Shown here: positions 1-19,063 of the stretch, piece after piece
Position numbering within the stretch: position 1 is the stretch's first letter
How the letters are laid out: each line of letters begins with the position of its first letter
DNA from: Enoplosus armatus
Taxonomy: Eukaryota > Chordata > Actinopteri > Centrarchiformes > Enoplosidae
Length of the DNA stretch: 64,000 bases
Assembly (NCBI RefSeq): GCF_043641665.1
Contig: NC_092183.1
Location: 26,423,222-26,487,221, forward strand
Reading direction: 5' to 3'
Program-made: the position numbers and the translations under genes
The notes under the pieces: model-generated
What the model saw: only the letters and a program-made list of their open reading frames with translations
Database searches by the model: none
What the model was told of the DNA's origin: nothing

Positions 1-1
1 C

Positions 2-886
2 AACACGACTGATGAGAGCACAGTGAGAGGTGATGGATTCAGAGGGGGAGGAGAGCGGATAGATCTGGTGGAGTTGGCCTCACGCCAGGTCTACGGCACT
101 GATAACGGCTGGGAGGCCTTTGACCTCACTGCTGCTCTTCAACGCTGGCGAAAATCTGACCGTGGCGCCACACACCGGCTGGAAGTGCACATTGCCAGCA
201 TGGCTAATGAAGATAATGTTCAAGGTGTGACGGAGGACAACAAAGACAGGAGTCCACCTGAAGGGGACATGAAGATCGACACTAACCCGGAGGAAAAACA
301 CAAACCTCTGCTGATTGTTTTCTCTGATGACCAAAGTAGTGATCACCGTGATGACAAGCGCGAGCTGAATGAGATGATTGACCACGAAACCTCTAACATG
401 GTTCTCCAGAACGACTTGGGGACGGGCCTCAATGGGCTATGGGGGGAGCCAGGGAGGGACAGGGAGGAGGGAGATGATGACGCTGAGCCAGATGAAGAGG
501 ACCTCATCCAAATGCGCTCCAATCTCATCTACGACACAGCATCCCGCATTCGCCGCAATGCCAAGGGAAACCACTGCAAGAAACAATCTCTGTACGTAGA
601 GTTCAAAGACATTGGATGGGATAGTTGGATCCTGGCACCCACTGGTTACGATGCCTTTGAGTGCACTGGCCTTTGTTCCTTCCCATTGACGAAGCACGTC
701 ACACCCACCAAGCATGCCATTGTCCAGACATTGGTCAACATCAACAGTCCTCAGAAGGCGGCACGAGCTTGTTGCGTGCCCACCAAGCTGGACCCCATCT
801 CCCTGCTGTATCTGGATGACACAGGCGTGGTCACCTACAAGTACAAGTTTGAGGGCATGGTGGTGGCGGAGTGTGGCTGCAGATAG
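2..886 (+). CDS. bmp10: BMP10-type TGF-beta family ligand, 3' part of gene (5' end outside window)
   Basis: Secreted TGF-beta superfamily ligand; BMP10 signals through ALK1/BMPR2 in endothelium and heart. The frame is open from base 2 without an initiator, so signal peptide and early prodomain lie outside the window. The visible prodomain has blocks typical of BMP10 ([35 protein letters not shown]), then an acidic stretch. A furin-type site R-I-R-R (545-556) precedes a 109-residue mature domain (557-883). This starts NAKGNHCKK and has the seven-cysteine knot: C near the start, ECTGLC, ACCVP and terminal CGC. The cysteine used for the intermolecular disulfide is present. Mature length and the NAKGN start favour BMP10 over GDF2/BMP9. 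TAG stop at 884-886. Teleosts can carry more than one bmp10 copy, so the exact orthologue is unsettled. Confidence 0.93.
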   Translation, partial: NTTDESTVRGDGFRGGGERIDLVELASRQVYGTDNGWEAFDLTAALQRWRKSDRGATHRLEVHIASMANEDNVQGVTEDNKDRSPPEGDMKIDTNPEEKHKPLLIVFSDDQSSDHRDDKRELNEMIDHETSNMVLQNDLGTGLNGLWGEPGRDREEGDDDAEPDEEDLIQMRSNLIYDTASRIRRNAKGNHCKKQSLYVEFKDIGWDSWILAPTGYDAFECTGLCSFPLTKHVTPTKHAIVQTLVNINSPQKAARACCVPTKLDPISLLYLDDTGVVTYKYKFEGMVVAECGCR

Positions 887-1980
887 TCCATGCTTTGAGA
901 GAGTTTAACTCTTCGTAAAGTCTTACAGTAAGAGAAAAGACACAGAACTAGCGATAATAAGCTGCAAAAGGAGATACGCCAAAACTGTCCTCAACAAATG
1001 GACAATTGTTGGAATCTCTGTAAGGGTTACTCAGTGAGATTGGAAGTGCGCATTCACGTTCATGAAACTATGTACGCTCCGAATGAATGACTGTGGACAA
1101 ATATATGCTTTAAATGGCAAAACAGAGACAAGTACTTACACAAGTATCTTACACATCTTACAAGGTGTGTCCTCATACCCACAAGAACAAAAAGGCGCCT
1201 GATTTCCCAAAGGACTGAACCCAGCACATCCTACAGTGTGTGCAGCCTGGTGGGAACTTGTGGGCCAGTTGTCCCCCTCCCTCTCCTTTCCCCTGACATC
1301 TGTCTTCCTCTCCACTTATCTCTGGCCTCCCCACTCGATGCAAACACTAATCAGCACTTCATGCGTCCTGGCACAGTGAAATGACCTCCCTGAGGCAACC
1401 TGACAAGACATGAACTCTCCAGGCCCACCTCCTGCCTCCTGCAGCCTCCTGATACGTAGGCGCTGTGCAGGGGTCCTAGTGGCAGGGTTATCTATCCCAA
1501 CCCTGTTTCCCACTTCACATGCCTCTTTTCCACTCCCCCGAGCTCCAGCGATAGCAAGGTGTGGGGGGTTGAGAAACATGTATGCCACCACTCATGCTTG
1601 GAGAACTGGACGCCATTCTGGGCAACTTTTGAGGTGGTGGGATGGGGGAGTGGGACAGGACATGGGGCCAGGGTTGTCCACATTCCTAGGCAACAAACAA
1701 TCTTAACTGGCTCAACTCACTGACCTAGCACCATGTGCCCCAAACATGTCTTCAACTCCTCAGTTGAGTCATCCATCACTTTTATGGTAAAAATGACCTT
1801 TTGGGACAGTTATTATCTGAAGGCTAAAATCAAGAGCGGAAAAGTGGGGCACCTCGTTACCATTTCCCTTCATGGATACCCAAAGGAAATACAGTCACAG
1901 AAATACAGTTTCTTTTGTTAAAAGCCTTTTGATACCTCTGCTGCTTGTGTCAAATAAAAGACTATTTATTGTTCTAATTT
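887..1980 (+). other. bmp10: bmp10 3' UTR with poly(A) signal
   Basis: Non-coding sequence after the bmp10 stop. AATAAA at 1953-1958 is the first good poly(A) signal, giving a 3' UTR of roughly 1.1 kb. A second AATAAA at 2126-2131 could extend it. The end is inferred from the signals alone. Confidence 0.5.
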
Positions 1981-2159
1981 ATTAATTTTTTACAACAGAG
2001 TAGATAACTATATATGTACATTTGTAAGTTACTTAGTGTAGAGCAGGTTTTCTGTATCTGTGACAATGCGTTTGCAGCACAAAATGAATTTTGTTGGGAG
2101 GAGAAATGGTAACAATTTCTAAAACAATAAAGAACAACTACTTAACAAATCCTCAATGA

Positions 2160-5100
2160 AAAGTCTCCTTAACTACGAATTAACCGCTATTGAGCGTACG
2201 CACCATGTTATTCAAAATGCCATTAGGATTATCTCGTATCAAGATTAACATAAATATTTGGAGCTAAAATGCCACACTGATGTTGCTTTTCACAGTTAAT
2301 TGTACATGATGTATTTTCCACTTTACAATAGTCAATCAAAGCATCTTGGTCTGTCAACTTTCCTTTCCATTATTTGAGGAAGAAGCCGCTAGGCCAATGA
2401 GACAATGCATTGCTGACATTCAGATCATTCGGTCCGACAGTATCAGCTCACGGGTCACAGTTCATACATGACACACAAACAAAGAACCATGGGAAACTGA
2501 GTGGAAGGCCCGCTAATGAACAAAATGGATGGCCTGCTGCTCGCACTGACAGCTAGCAGATGCAGACAGCTGTGATGGAAAACCTGTTTGTGAAGAGAAA
2601 ATGTGAACAAAAAACCAAACAAAGATCTGGACTCCAGCATCTCTTTCTGTTCTCACTAAATTGGAATGTGTCTCACAGTAATGTTACCACGAGAGGCGAG
2701 ACGTCAGTGCTGAGGTCAAAGATGAAAATCAAAGACAGACATAACAAAATGCACAGCGAGCCATGGATAGTAATGTAAAGACTGGATAGTGGCAGGCAGG
2801 TGAGTATTAGCGTTAAAACACTGAATGCTTAATATGAGACTACAGTCTGAAGACAGTTAAGACTAGAGGCTGGAGGAAACAGCTAGGCTAGCATTGCCCA
2901 AGGCACCAATAAAGCTAATAAACACGTTGAAATCGTGCGACTTCCTGTCGTCACTGTGAGGTTGTCGGAGAATTATTAACTTTAGAGGCGCTGGCAGGTG
3001 AACTTTTTTAACCTTTGGACAGAACAATAAGATGAATAAAGTTATTATAGTCATTTATTTAGTAACAGTTTACAATAAGAGAGGTATGTCTGGGGTAAAT
3101 ACAGCCTATGCAATAATACCATTGCTACACTGTTACAAAATAATGATTATGTAATGCTTCTGCTGCGTCCTCGGGTCCTGTTTTGACAAGATGTTTAATT
3201 TATTTGCTACTGCATGTGCTGTATATACACTGATTTATCATCCATATGCAGTCAAACAGTGTGTGGCGCAACTGAAGTTGCAGTCCTAGACGCTTCCTCC
3301 TCTTTGGCAACGGCCCACTAATGACAAGTGCACTGAGATGTTTCAGAAAGCAAACAAGTTGTCTAAAAATGGTTACAGACCAGAGGGCAAGAACCTCAGC
3401 CAGTTACTGTGACAACAGGCGGTGTCAGCTATGTAAAGCTCACTAATTGGATATTTACAGAATGGTGGAAGAAATACGAATCTGGCCTTTGTCACTGAAT
3501 GGCAAACGTTCAGGAAATATGATGAAATGGGAAGTCTTTAGTATTAGCTCTGATGATAAGGCCTGGTGGGGAGCGCTCTGTGCTTCTTCTCCCTCTTGTT
3601 TTGACATGGCTCCGTCTGTCTCACTTCTTGTTGCTATTCTGGAGTTTGTCAGCGATTTGGCCTACGTGATTAACTTGGGGCGCACACCTTACGGCAAGTA
3701 AACAAACTCCCCAATGCACAGACCGTCCCTGTAATGCTCCAGTGCCGTGACAGCATGGCGTCGGCTGCAGGACGTTGACGTGCGTCTCTCACTGTGAACG
3801 TGTGTGTTTCGGTGTGTGTCACCCAGAGCTGCATGACTCGCCCTGACTCTGACGTGGGGTCTGTAATGGGGCCTGATTGTTTCCGTTTTGGGTCACATGT
3901 TTATCATTTATCATATCATCTCTTGGCATCACCACCACCCAGTACTCATCTCTCGCTCTGCCCTCGCATCTCTTCATTTCCCAGGAAAACCACTCTTTGC
4001 TCAACTATTACTTCGTGACTACATGCTAAAGTGCCTCCAATTGTCCAAACACCTTTTAGCAATTCGTATTTGAGGCTGATGTTGCAACATTTCAAAAAGC
4101 CCGTTGTAAGAGTCAGTAATGAAAACCAGATGTTTAGTGTAGTTCACATGCTTACTCAGGCCAAGACAAGAAATACCCTCAGATTGATTTCTCAGCAAAA
4201 TAAGCTTAGTGCAAGTTAAGACAAAACCCATCATTCTTCATTTAATGCAATGGCTCTCACCTTCACAAAATACATTATTAGTCGTTACTGAGTAGGCTGC
4301 TGCGTGTGAGAAAAATCTCACTTATCATTGTTGCATTACTACATGTCAAAATCATACTACAAAACAACACATTATTGCTAGAGTACGTAGTGCTATATGA
4401 ACTCGTCATGCCCCTGTAGGAATTGCATTTAGCTCATTAAGTGTTAGTCCCCAGATCTCACTGTGATGAAGTGCAGGAATCTTGAGCAATCTCAGCAATT
4501 CCTTTTTTTTTTTTTCAAGTGAAAAGAAGAGGTAGCTAGAAACGCTCTGGCATGATCCCAGCTGGATTTTGTGGGAAATAAACCCTGAGGATGTTACTAT
4601 TACTGGATTGTAATTCCGGGGCGTTGATGACAACACCTCTGTAGCAAAACAATCGTGAAGCTTACAAATGCAAATAGCGACTGAAAGGCTTCTCATCTCT
4701 AAAAACATGTGGGGGGGGGTTTTATTGCTCAAACAATCCCTGTGGAATACGTTTACAGAGAGCGTAGACATCTGAGAGGCCCAGGGCATACAAATCACTA
4801 ACCTCAGCAGCACAACAGAAACCTGACCCTGAACAGCAACACACGAAGTCTTGTGTTGTGCTTCCTTATATTTTCTCACACGTACGGAGCCCAATATTTG
4901 TGAGGCCTTTTGTGTAGAAATAGTGATTCATGAAAAAGCTTTACAATGATGCGTAAAGGACCATATATAGCAGTCTTTACACAATATCATGAAGAAAATA
5001 TGGTACAAATTATGCAACAGCTCTGGCTCAAAGAGGAATGTTCACTTTAAATATTTACATTATCTTTACATTGTGGACATTTCCACTGAAATGTTTTGAT

Positions 5101-5165
5101 TTTGCGCAAAACGAAAGACTTACTTTACCTTCCATAATAAATAAGACTGATATCAAATCAAGTAG
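2160..5165. other. Intergenic, no gene seen
   Basis: No exon-like ORF with splice sites or family resemblance. It contains a decayed MITE fragment (about 2855-3060), a G10 run at 4711 and otherwise AT-rich unique sequence. TTTATT at 4721-4726 could be a distal poly(A) signal for the minus-strand ch25h gene; this is weak. Confidence 0.5.
2855..3062. repeat. Decayed fragment of the palindromic MITE family
   Basis: Contains diagnostic blocks seen in the fuller copies at 5171, 27145 and 32529: 'ggaaacagctaggctagc', 'gctaataaacacgtt' and 'gaggcgctggcaggtgaa' followed by 'acctttggacag'. The terminal repeats are not recognisable. Confidence 0.55.
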
Positions 5166-5170
5166 TGTTA

Positions 5171-5589
5171 TTAAAGCAATAGTTTGACATTTTGGGAATT
5201 TACGCTAAATGCTCAACATGAAGCTACAGCAGCCAGTTTAGCTTAGCTTAGCATGAAGACCGGAAACAGGAGGAACTAGAGCCGCTCACCAATTACCACG
5301 CTATATCTCATTTGTTTCATCTGTACAAAAATGTGTGGTTTTACGGCTTGTTATGTGACTACTTCTTGGCCAAGTGGAGCCACTTGTGGAGTCTCCACAG
5401 AGACAGAGCTGTTTTGTCCCTGATTCCAGTCTTTGTGCTAAACTAAGCTGACTGGCTGCTGGTTGTTGCTTCCAGTTTACTGTACTGACTTCCAGAGGGG
5501 TACCCATCTTCACATCTTGCTCTGCAAGAAAGCACATAAGTGCATTTCCCATTGATATCAGTCTTTAAAATGTCAAACTGTTCCTTTAA
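5171..5589. mobile_element. MITE-like element with terminal inverted repeats, copy A
   Basis: About 420 bp. The left end reads TTAAAGCAATAGTTTGACAT and the right end is its near reverse complement (ATGTCAAACTGTTCCTTTAA), giving about 20 bp terminal inverted repeats. Internal arms 'gcttagcttagcatgaagac' and 'cagtctttgtgctaaactaagct' are inverted relative to each other, so the element is a foldback. No transposase is encoded. TTAA at both ends is compatible with a TTAA target site but could simply belong to the repeat. Confidence 0.8.
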
Positions 5590-6106
5590 GCAGTTTGTAA
5601 CGTAGCCTGTCATGATGAAAATCTGTCACATATTAGCTGCCTTACGCCTACAATATGACAGCATATAAATCCATGCAAAGACACACCCATGTCATGAGGG
5701 CAAATCTGTTGCACAATAGTTCAGGCATTTGTTCTTTCATTGTTTCATTGTCCTGTGTGATCCCCGCGCTCTCCTCATCTCGTGCTGCGTTCACTCGATA
5801 TAGAACAGCTGCAGACATACAGTACATAGTACAGAGGTGACGTTTGTGCATGAACCCAGTGACTTCTGAGATCATTGTCACAAGGACAAGGAAACATACA
5901 GTATGCAGTCTTGTTTAGGGAACGATTTCAATATATGTCTCTTTACAAATGGCGTTGTGTGGTCGCCACTCTCAAAATGTCTTGATGCCGTTTGGATATG
6001 TGACTGAAATGGCTGGTTTGCTGCAGACTGTGGGATCACTTATCCAAAATCTGCATTAAAATTATCCTTCAATTCGCCGGAACTTGAGCAATGAAAAACA
6101 GTTTTG

Positions 6107-6482
6107 TCACTCTTTACGCGAGTACAGCGCCGATGCACGGTATGTGCCAAAGAGGTGGTCCCAGTGGGTGAAGTAGGGGGCGTAGTTGCCGCTGTAGACA
6201 CTATGGTGGGCTTGGTGGTGGGAGGCTCCACCCAGACAGGGCAGCAGTCTGTGCAGAGCCCAGGGCAGGTCGTAGCCACAGTGGTCCTCCACCGCCAGCC
6301 AGCTGTTGACGAGGTGGAAGAGGGCTTCGCTCAGAGGGTGACAGCCCACCGCCCAGGCGCTGCTCAGAGCCAGCAGCAGCAGAGACAGCAGCTCGGCCGA
6401 GCTGGCGTCCTGAGCTGCCAGAGCGAAGGGTACGCGGTGCCGGTGGTGCAGCTGGTGGATGTTGCAGAAGAGCCAGGGAACT
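6107..6482 (-). CDS. ch25h: ch25h exon 2 (residues 147-271, stop)
   Basis: Begins after a pyrimidine-rich acceptor (TTTGTATCTCTTCCTCATCAG) and completes Arg147 before VPWLFCNIHQLHH. It contains the second and third histidine clusters and ends with TGA at 6109-6107. Confidence 0.92.
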
Positions 6483-8177
6483 CTGATGAGGAAGAGATAC
6501 AAAGCTGTCTCTGCTTAAACTGTTACTGTAATGGAAAATCACTACCATATTCCCAGAATGGCATAATGTCAGTGTGTCTGTGGTAGTCCACTCAAAAGAA
6601 AGTTAGTTCTACTACAATACTACTACTACTATCAACACAACACCTATTACATCCTATTGAAAAACAACTTTAAATAAGATTTAAAGTTTCACAAGGGGGC
6701 TAAAGAAAGATGCAAGTTAGCTGCATTGTGGGAACTGTAGGATTCAGTGCTTTTGGAGCTGGATACACTATGGACTACAAGTCAGGATATCTCAGGCTTT
6801 ACTGCTTCAATCTTTTTTTTTTCTTCGTCTTTCTCTCACAAGTTCCCCAACTTTACGAGGATTCACTACAAAACCACTTGAGTACTCCTTTAAAAACAAT
6901 GCATTTAAATATTAAATACCTTTATTCTGACAGAGTCTCCAGCAGTCTCTATACAGCAGTCTGTAATGAGTCTATCTATAATGAGTGATCCTGAAACATA
7001 AAGTGAATTCTAACAAAAAGAAAAGGCTGTAACCACCTGGCTCTTCATTGACCAGGTAAGTAGGTTAGAAGCAACAATACTTATAGCTTGTTGTTTGCCG
7101 TTCTAATCCCATTGAATGTCAATCACAACTGATCAGTGATTGGGGTATGAAAAAGTAATACAGCATATATACATATATATATATATACACACACACATAT
7201 ATATACATATATATACTCAGGTGCTTTACTTAATTATAAGTAGCAAAGCCACAGCAAAAATACTCCAGTCCAAGGGTCCTGTATACAACATTTTAACTAA
7301 ATAAATAAATAAATAAATAAAATAAAATAAAAGGAGTATTAGCTGCACAATTTACCGTAAGTATAAAACCAATGCAGGCAAAATGACCTCTGTCAGAGTA
7401 TTTGTGGATCATTATTACTGATGCATTAACATGACAGCATGTTTTGGTTTCGTTGACTGAATGAAAATGTATAAGCTCACTATTAGTTTATCGTAATAGG
7501 TGAATGTGCTTGGCTACTTTCCACCACTGGTTAACATGAGCTATTGATAGGGACAATGAGGGAAACAGCTGATTTGCAGGCTCTCTCATGTTTTCTGTTC
7601 TTGGCAGGGTGGGAAAGTCTCTAAAACTTCACTGGGGAACTAAAACTCTGCAAGGAAACCCAGAGCAACGATGAACAGAATTCCAGACTCCGAGCACGGC
7701 ATCAACGACCAACGGTGGACTAAGGGTGACTGCTCACCTGTGCACGGAGAAGTGCCATATGAAGAAGAGCGCGTCAAAAAGCAGAACGCATGCGAAGACT
7801 TCCACGAAGAGCTGCCAGCAGGACGGAGCCAGCTCCGGCAGCGCGGGGCTCCTCAGGGTCTGGAACAGCGCGGTGGCGGGGAGGACGGTGCTCAGGTATC
7901 TGTGCAGGACCCTCCAAAAACAGTCCGCCCACTGCCGGAGAGACGGCGGCGGAACCGAGCCCGGGGCGATCCTCCACGACCGGACCCGCTGACTGACGGC
8001 CCCCAGCGCGTCCAGCGCGAGGAAAGGCGCGCAGAGCAGGACGTGCGTCAGGAAGGCGTAAGACGCGGGCAGGTAAGGGGAGAGCAGGATCTCCTCCTGC
8101 CCTGCTCTCACATACTCCCACAGCCCCTGGAGGACAGGCGCCTGTGCCCCTCCACGCTCCGTGGACACGACGTCCAT
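6107..8177 (-). CDS. ch25h: Cholesterol 25-hydroxylase-like, two-exon gene
   Basis: Membrane di-iron oxygenase of the fatty-acid-hydroxylase/sterol-desaturase family; CH25H makes 25-hydroxycholesterol in the ER, a repressor of SREBP processing and an antiviral oxysterol. Exons 8177-7738 and 6482-6107 join through GT(7737-7736)...AG(6484-6483), with the split codon AG|A, to give 271 residues; human CH25H has 272. ATG 8177 is chosen because an in-frame stop lies at 8195-8193. Histidine clusters: HFSVH (142-146), HQLHH (156-160) and HHQAHH (235-240). VEDHCGYDLPW and NYAPYFTHWD follow the family closely. Several hydrophobic segments are consistent with a polytopic ER protein. Human CH25H has no intron; this gene has one of 1255 bp. 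Which teleost ch25h/ch25hl paralogue it is cannot be decided here. Confidence 0.92.
6483..7737 (-). other. ch25h: ch25h intron
   Basis: 1255 bp GT-AG intron. It contains a dispersed repeat (about 6700-6870), a TA/CA-rich microsatellite (7155-7215) and an AAAT tract (7300-7333). No other coding signal seen. Confidence 0.85.
6700..6870. repeat. Unnamed dispersed repeat, copy 1 (in ch25h intron)
   Basis: Shares an ordered series of blocks with 29865-30050: 'aagatgcaag', 'tgcattg-ggaa-cgtaggat', 'agtgctttt', 'ggacta-aagtcaggatatc' and 'ccccaactttac'. No terminal inverted repeat or coding capacity seen. Confidence 0.6.
7738..8177 (-). CDS. ch25h: ch25h exon 1 (residues 1-146 and part of 147)
   Basis: 440 nt from ATG to the donor AG|GTGAGC. 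It carries the N-terminal hydrophobic segments and the first histidine box, ending in the arginine codon just after HFSVH. Very GC-rich compared with the intron. Long ORFs on the opposite strand are shadows of this codon bias. Confidence 0.9.
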
Positions 8178-8456
8178 CACGGCTTTCACGTCCTACATCA
8201 ACAAGTCTTAGAAAGATAACTTTTTTTTTTCCTCTCCAATGAAATAAAATTAATTCCTTTTAAAGCTGATGTCCTCACATAAGTTAGATGTCTCCACTTT
8301 GAAAGCACCCCAGAAGGATCTCCCCCGGATAAGCTCTCCTCCATACATTTAGAGAAAAAGGAGGCGAGTCACGCTGCTGGATAAGGCTTCTCTTCATGCG
8401 GTGGGAGGAGGGGCCCCCGCATCCTCGTGTGTGCATCCAAAAAAGCATTAAAACTC

Positions 8457-8460
<4 letters not shown>

Positions 8461-8488
<28 letters not shown>
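8461..8488. repeat. (TC)14 microsatellite upstream of ch25h
   Basis: Uninterrupted TC repeat about 285-310 bp upstream of the ch25h ATG. Confidence 0.95.
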
Positions 8489-8490
<2 letters not shown>

Positions 8491-8601
8491 GTCCTTCATG
8501 ACGAAGCATTGTGTAAGTGAAGAGGTGAAGCCATCCTCCAGAGGACACCTTCCAGCTTTACTCAGGCCGCCCACGAAATCCCCCTGCGCTCCCAGCCGCA
8601 G

Positions 8602-8611
8602 GGGGGTTTCC
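8602..8611. promoter_or_regulatory. kappaB-like site upstream of ch25h
   Basis: GGGGGTTTCC fits the NF-kappaB consensus GGGRNNYYCC. It lies about 425 bp upstream of the ch25h ATG and about 50 bp from an ISRE-like motif. The motif match is seen; function is inferred. Confidence 0.45.
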
Positions 8612-8655
8612 AGAAAGAGGACCGTCACATTATATGAGTTGATGAATGATTCAGA

Positions 8656-8671
8656 GAAAAGAAAGTGAAAC
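8656..8671. promoter_or_regulatory. ISRE/IRF-like element upstream of ch25h
   Basis: Three GAAA cores in tandem (8656, 8661, 8667); the last two form GAAAGTGAAAC, a match to the IRF/ISRE core GAAANNGAAA. About 485 bp upstream of the ch25h ATG. Mammalian CH25H is interferon-inducible, so the placement makes sense, but activity is inferred. Confidence 0.55.
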
Positions 8672-8699
8672 CGTTTAAAGCAAGTGTCCGCATTTTTTG

Positions 8700-11600
8700 C
8701 TGATTTGATGGGACCAGACTTAAAGCGGCTGTGTCTGGCGGCTGGTGGTGCTGCAGCACAGGAGGAAGTGAAAGGGTCAAAAGGGCAATGGTTTATTGTA
8801 CTGGTTCTTCATCTCTTCAGAATTTCCTGGAGGTTTCCTGGAGAACAAGCATTTGGCAGTAATTTATAGGTAAAATAGAAACAATAAAGGTCCTCTACAG
8901 GGATGCACACTGTTTCCAGGGTAAAACTGGATACTGATACCGTCACCTCTCAGTATGACGCACCCTTTAAATATTTAACCATCAGGAGTAGGGGCTGACT
9001 CAGAGTTATCAGGAAGTGTGGTCTGACGGCCAATTCCCACATATGATCTAATCACTACCCGGTGACTTTTACATTCTGGACTGCATCATAACCATGATAT
9101 CAAGGTGAGTAAAATATGTTTAAACTAGTCCAACAAACTCTTTCAACGCTCTCACATGCTGAAGTATCTTTGACATTTACTCTTTTAATGTCTGTAATCT
9201 GACTAGAGTGCTTCAACGCTGCCGTGCTTTGTTGATGACACGGCTACGCTCTCCTTTACAACCTGGATAGAGGAGCTATATCTGAGGCAAAAATAATGTT
9301 TGAAATAATCTTTGTTTGAAGTTAAAATCTTTAAAAAGCTTTCATTGTGGTATAATCAATCATCACTTCTTAAATAATCTGATATGCTATTATACGGTTG
9401 TTTTGACACTATGTTTTATTGTGTTCGAAACACACTTTTATTAATAACAAAACGTTGGACTCGCAAAGTAAATTCTTCTTAAAAATCTTAATAATGCCAT
9501 TGACTTCTCAAAGAAGAACCCACAGTACTTTATTGTCAAATGACAATATCTTGATTGCACATTCACAGCTGAAATCAGTGCAAAGACATTTGCCTTTCAA
9601 GTCATTGTAAGTCTCAAGCAATCAGAGAAATTCTTATCAAAATGGCAACCGGAAGTCACTTTGAAGGGCTAACAGGCCCAACTTTAGACAACAGAGAGCA
9701 GTGCCAATAACACATAACATAATCACTGCTTGCACAAGAAAGGGAAGTTGTATTGAGTTACAGTGAGTTCAGGACACAAGCCATTTAGCTTTGAACTGCA
9801 GAAACATTTCCTCCCTGTGGCACGTTGTTGGCTCAACCGATAACAAAAACCATGCCAAGTTCACAAAACCAATGCCTAAACATGCCTGCATACCTTTCTC
9901 CAAAACTACATAACCAAATGAGCGGCTCCTTGGAAAACACATCATTTGGTCATTAACTCGTATACATGCTTTCTGTGCTGTGCGCTCCGCCCAAGTGACT
10001 CCACAAAAGGTTGCAAAATGCTGGGGAAACAAACATTTCAACAACAGTTAGACAAAGCACTGATTCAGTCACCGAAGACAAAGAACACAAGAGGGGACAC
10101 CTTAAACAGAGTTTAGTTTTTGGTCCTGATCAAATCAAGATTTCTATGGAAAAAAAAAAAGGTTTTGAGGCTGACTGCTACAGACAATTTGGACATGGCT
10201 GTTGGTAACATATCTACAGTGAGTCCCTCAGTAGAGCTCTGTTTCTAGGGTTCAGTCAGCCTGTATGTTGCAGTTCCTAAGACCTCCTCCAGGGCAACTC
10301 ACCACTGTGCATATCCTGTAAACATTCTCACAGGACATTAACTTACTAAAAATGGCTGAACCAAAAAGCCTCAAGTTCAAAAGCAGAGTCATAACCTTAC
10401 ATAATCTTTTCAAAGTGGGCACTGTGTTGAATAAAACCTCCTAATGCAGAACAGATACTAACAGTTGCACAAATATAGTCTCTCCACTAAATGTACAGTG
10501 TGAAAAACAAAGCGCTACTTACATATACAGCACGACGTGGTACAACTTCATACAGTCGCACTAATGTTAATTTAAATGTTCAGTCGGTCCCCTGTGCTCA
10601 AAACAAATTTTTACAAAAACATATAAACACAAACAAATGATATTACATCCGACAGCCAGCAGCTACCACACAGTACATTCATCTGCCCTGTGTTTGGTCT
10701 ACAGCGTCATATCTGGCCGGGGCCCGTAGTTTTCAAGCAGTTCAGAGTAAGAAATCACGGCCTAGCATCCTCAGAGTTTGGTCCTTCTCTTTCAGCAGAG
10801 GAGGGTCAACATTTCAATACCTTTCTTAATCTTGTCAAGTTATTCTAAGTCCTCTAGGATTTAGCAGAGCCGCAGAGCCAATAGTTAAAGCATATACTAA
10901 CTACATTACTTTGTGGGGTTATAGGTTATGCTAAAGAAAAAGCCCCGTGCACGACTAGCGCATCCACGGTGTGATCCACTGGGTTTGGGCGATGTTAGCA
11001 GCTCTGTGTTGGACTTAGGAAAGTTTACCATCAGTCCTCATCCTGAAAGCTCTTGTTATCTTAAAAGTGAAAACATTAAGTGGAAAGTACATATAGCTAA
11101 ACAGCCAAACAGGCTTGCGTTTACAACGAAATAACAGTTTGACACTTTTCCTTATCAAACTTAAAATACCGTGGCTAACTAGCTCCACACTGCAATACAA
11201 GAACAATGCTGTCTTTCTGCGTGGATCATAACTTGGTGAGGATGCTAACATTTTGCCTGGGACACGTAGCTTCAGTCTTATAGTATGCCATTAAGTGTGT
11301 AGCCATCAAGTGGATATTTACGACCCCATTTTACAAGATTATTGTTTTAAAACGAGTCTGCAAGAAACATTGAACGGCAGTTAGAGATGCCGTTTTCGAC
11401 CAACTCATGGAGCCAGTGTTAGCTTAATTAGCTAGCTAGAGCTAACGACAGTTGTCATTTAACGCTGGCTTGACACGAGAAGCCTGTTTCGTCTGAAATC
11501 AAAGACCTAACGTTTAGAATATGACGTACAATTTCGAGTGGGAGATCTGCTTGACGTGGCATAGCAACAGTAACTAAGGGTGACAGGGGTTAGCACTTGA

Positions 11601-11973
11601 TGCAGACCATAGGAGGGCCATTTCCTTCGAATGATTGTTCTGGCTACATGACAGTTTTAAAAAAGGGGCTGATTATACACCCATGGGTGATGCTACTTCA
11701 TCTAATTTACTGAGTCTAGACGATCTCAGTCTCTCCTCATAAATAACTCAGGTCCTCTGCTGTGAGGTAGCAGGACTTTACATCCGAGTCAAACTTTCAA
11801 TGTGATTTCTAGCAGTGATTCTGAGATGTTTGAGAAATACGGGCCCTGGTCAGCAGAGCTTCTCCAGGCCAGAGGGAGAACCTGCTAGCCAGCCTGTGGG
11901 TCAGGTTTCCTGCCCTCCAGAGCAGATAGTCCTCCACCCCTGGGTGGTCCTGTGGGTCCCACTACTTTCCTTG
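8700..11973 (-). other. erlin2: erlin2 3' UTR and spacer to ch25h
   Basis: No coding signal and little repeat content. Moving downstream from the erlin2 stop, the first minus-strand AATAAA signals I find are at 9534-9529, 9442-9437 and 9420-9415. This implies a 3' UTR of about 2.4-2.6 kb. The remainder (8.7-9.4 kb) is the ch25h upstream region. The UTR extent is inferred. Confidence 0.4.

Positions 11974-19063
<7,090 letters not shown>

Noticed and set aside
4406..4894. 162-residue minus-strand ORF
   Set aside because: Crosses a G10 run and a poly-T tract; low-complexity Lys run and no family resemblance.
8178..8189. Upstream GTG start for ch25h
   Set aside because: GTG initiation is not expected in a vertebrate gene; the ATG four codons downstream gives the family's usual length.
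7671..8219. 182-residue plus-strand ORF over ch25h exon 1
   Set aside because: Antisense shadow of a GC-rich coding exon; the minus strand gives the CH25H family protein with matching splice sites.
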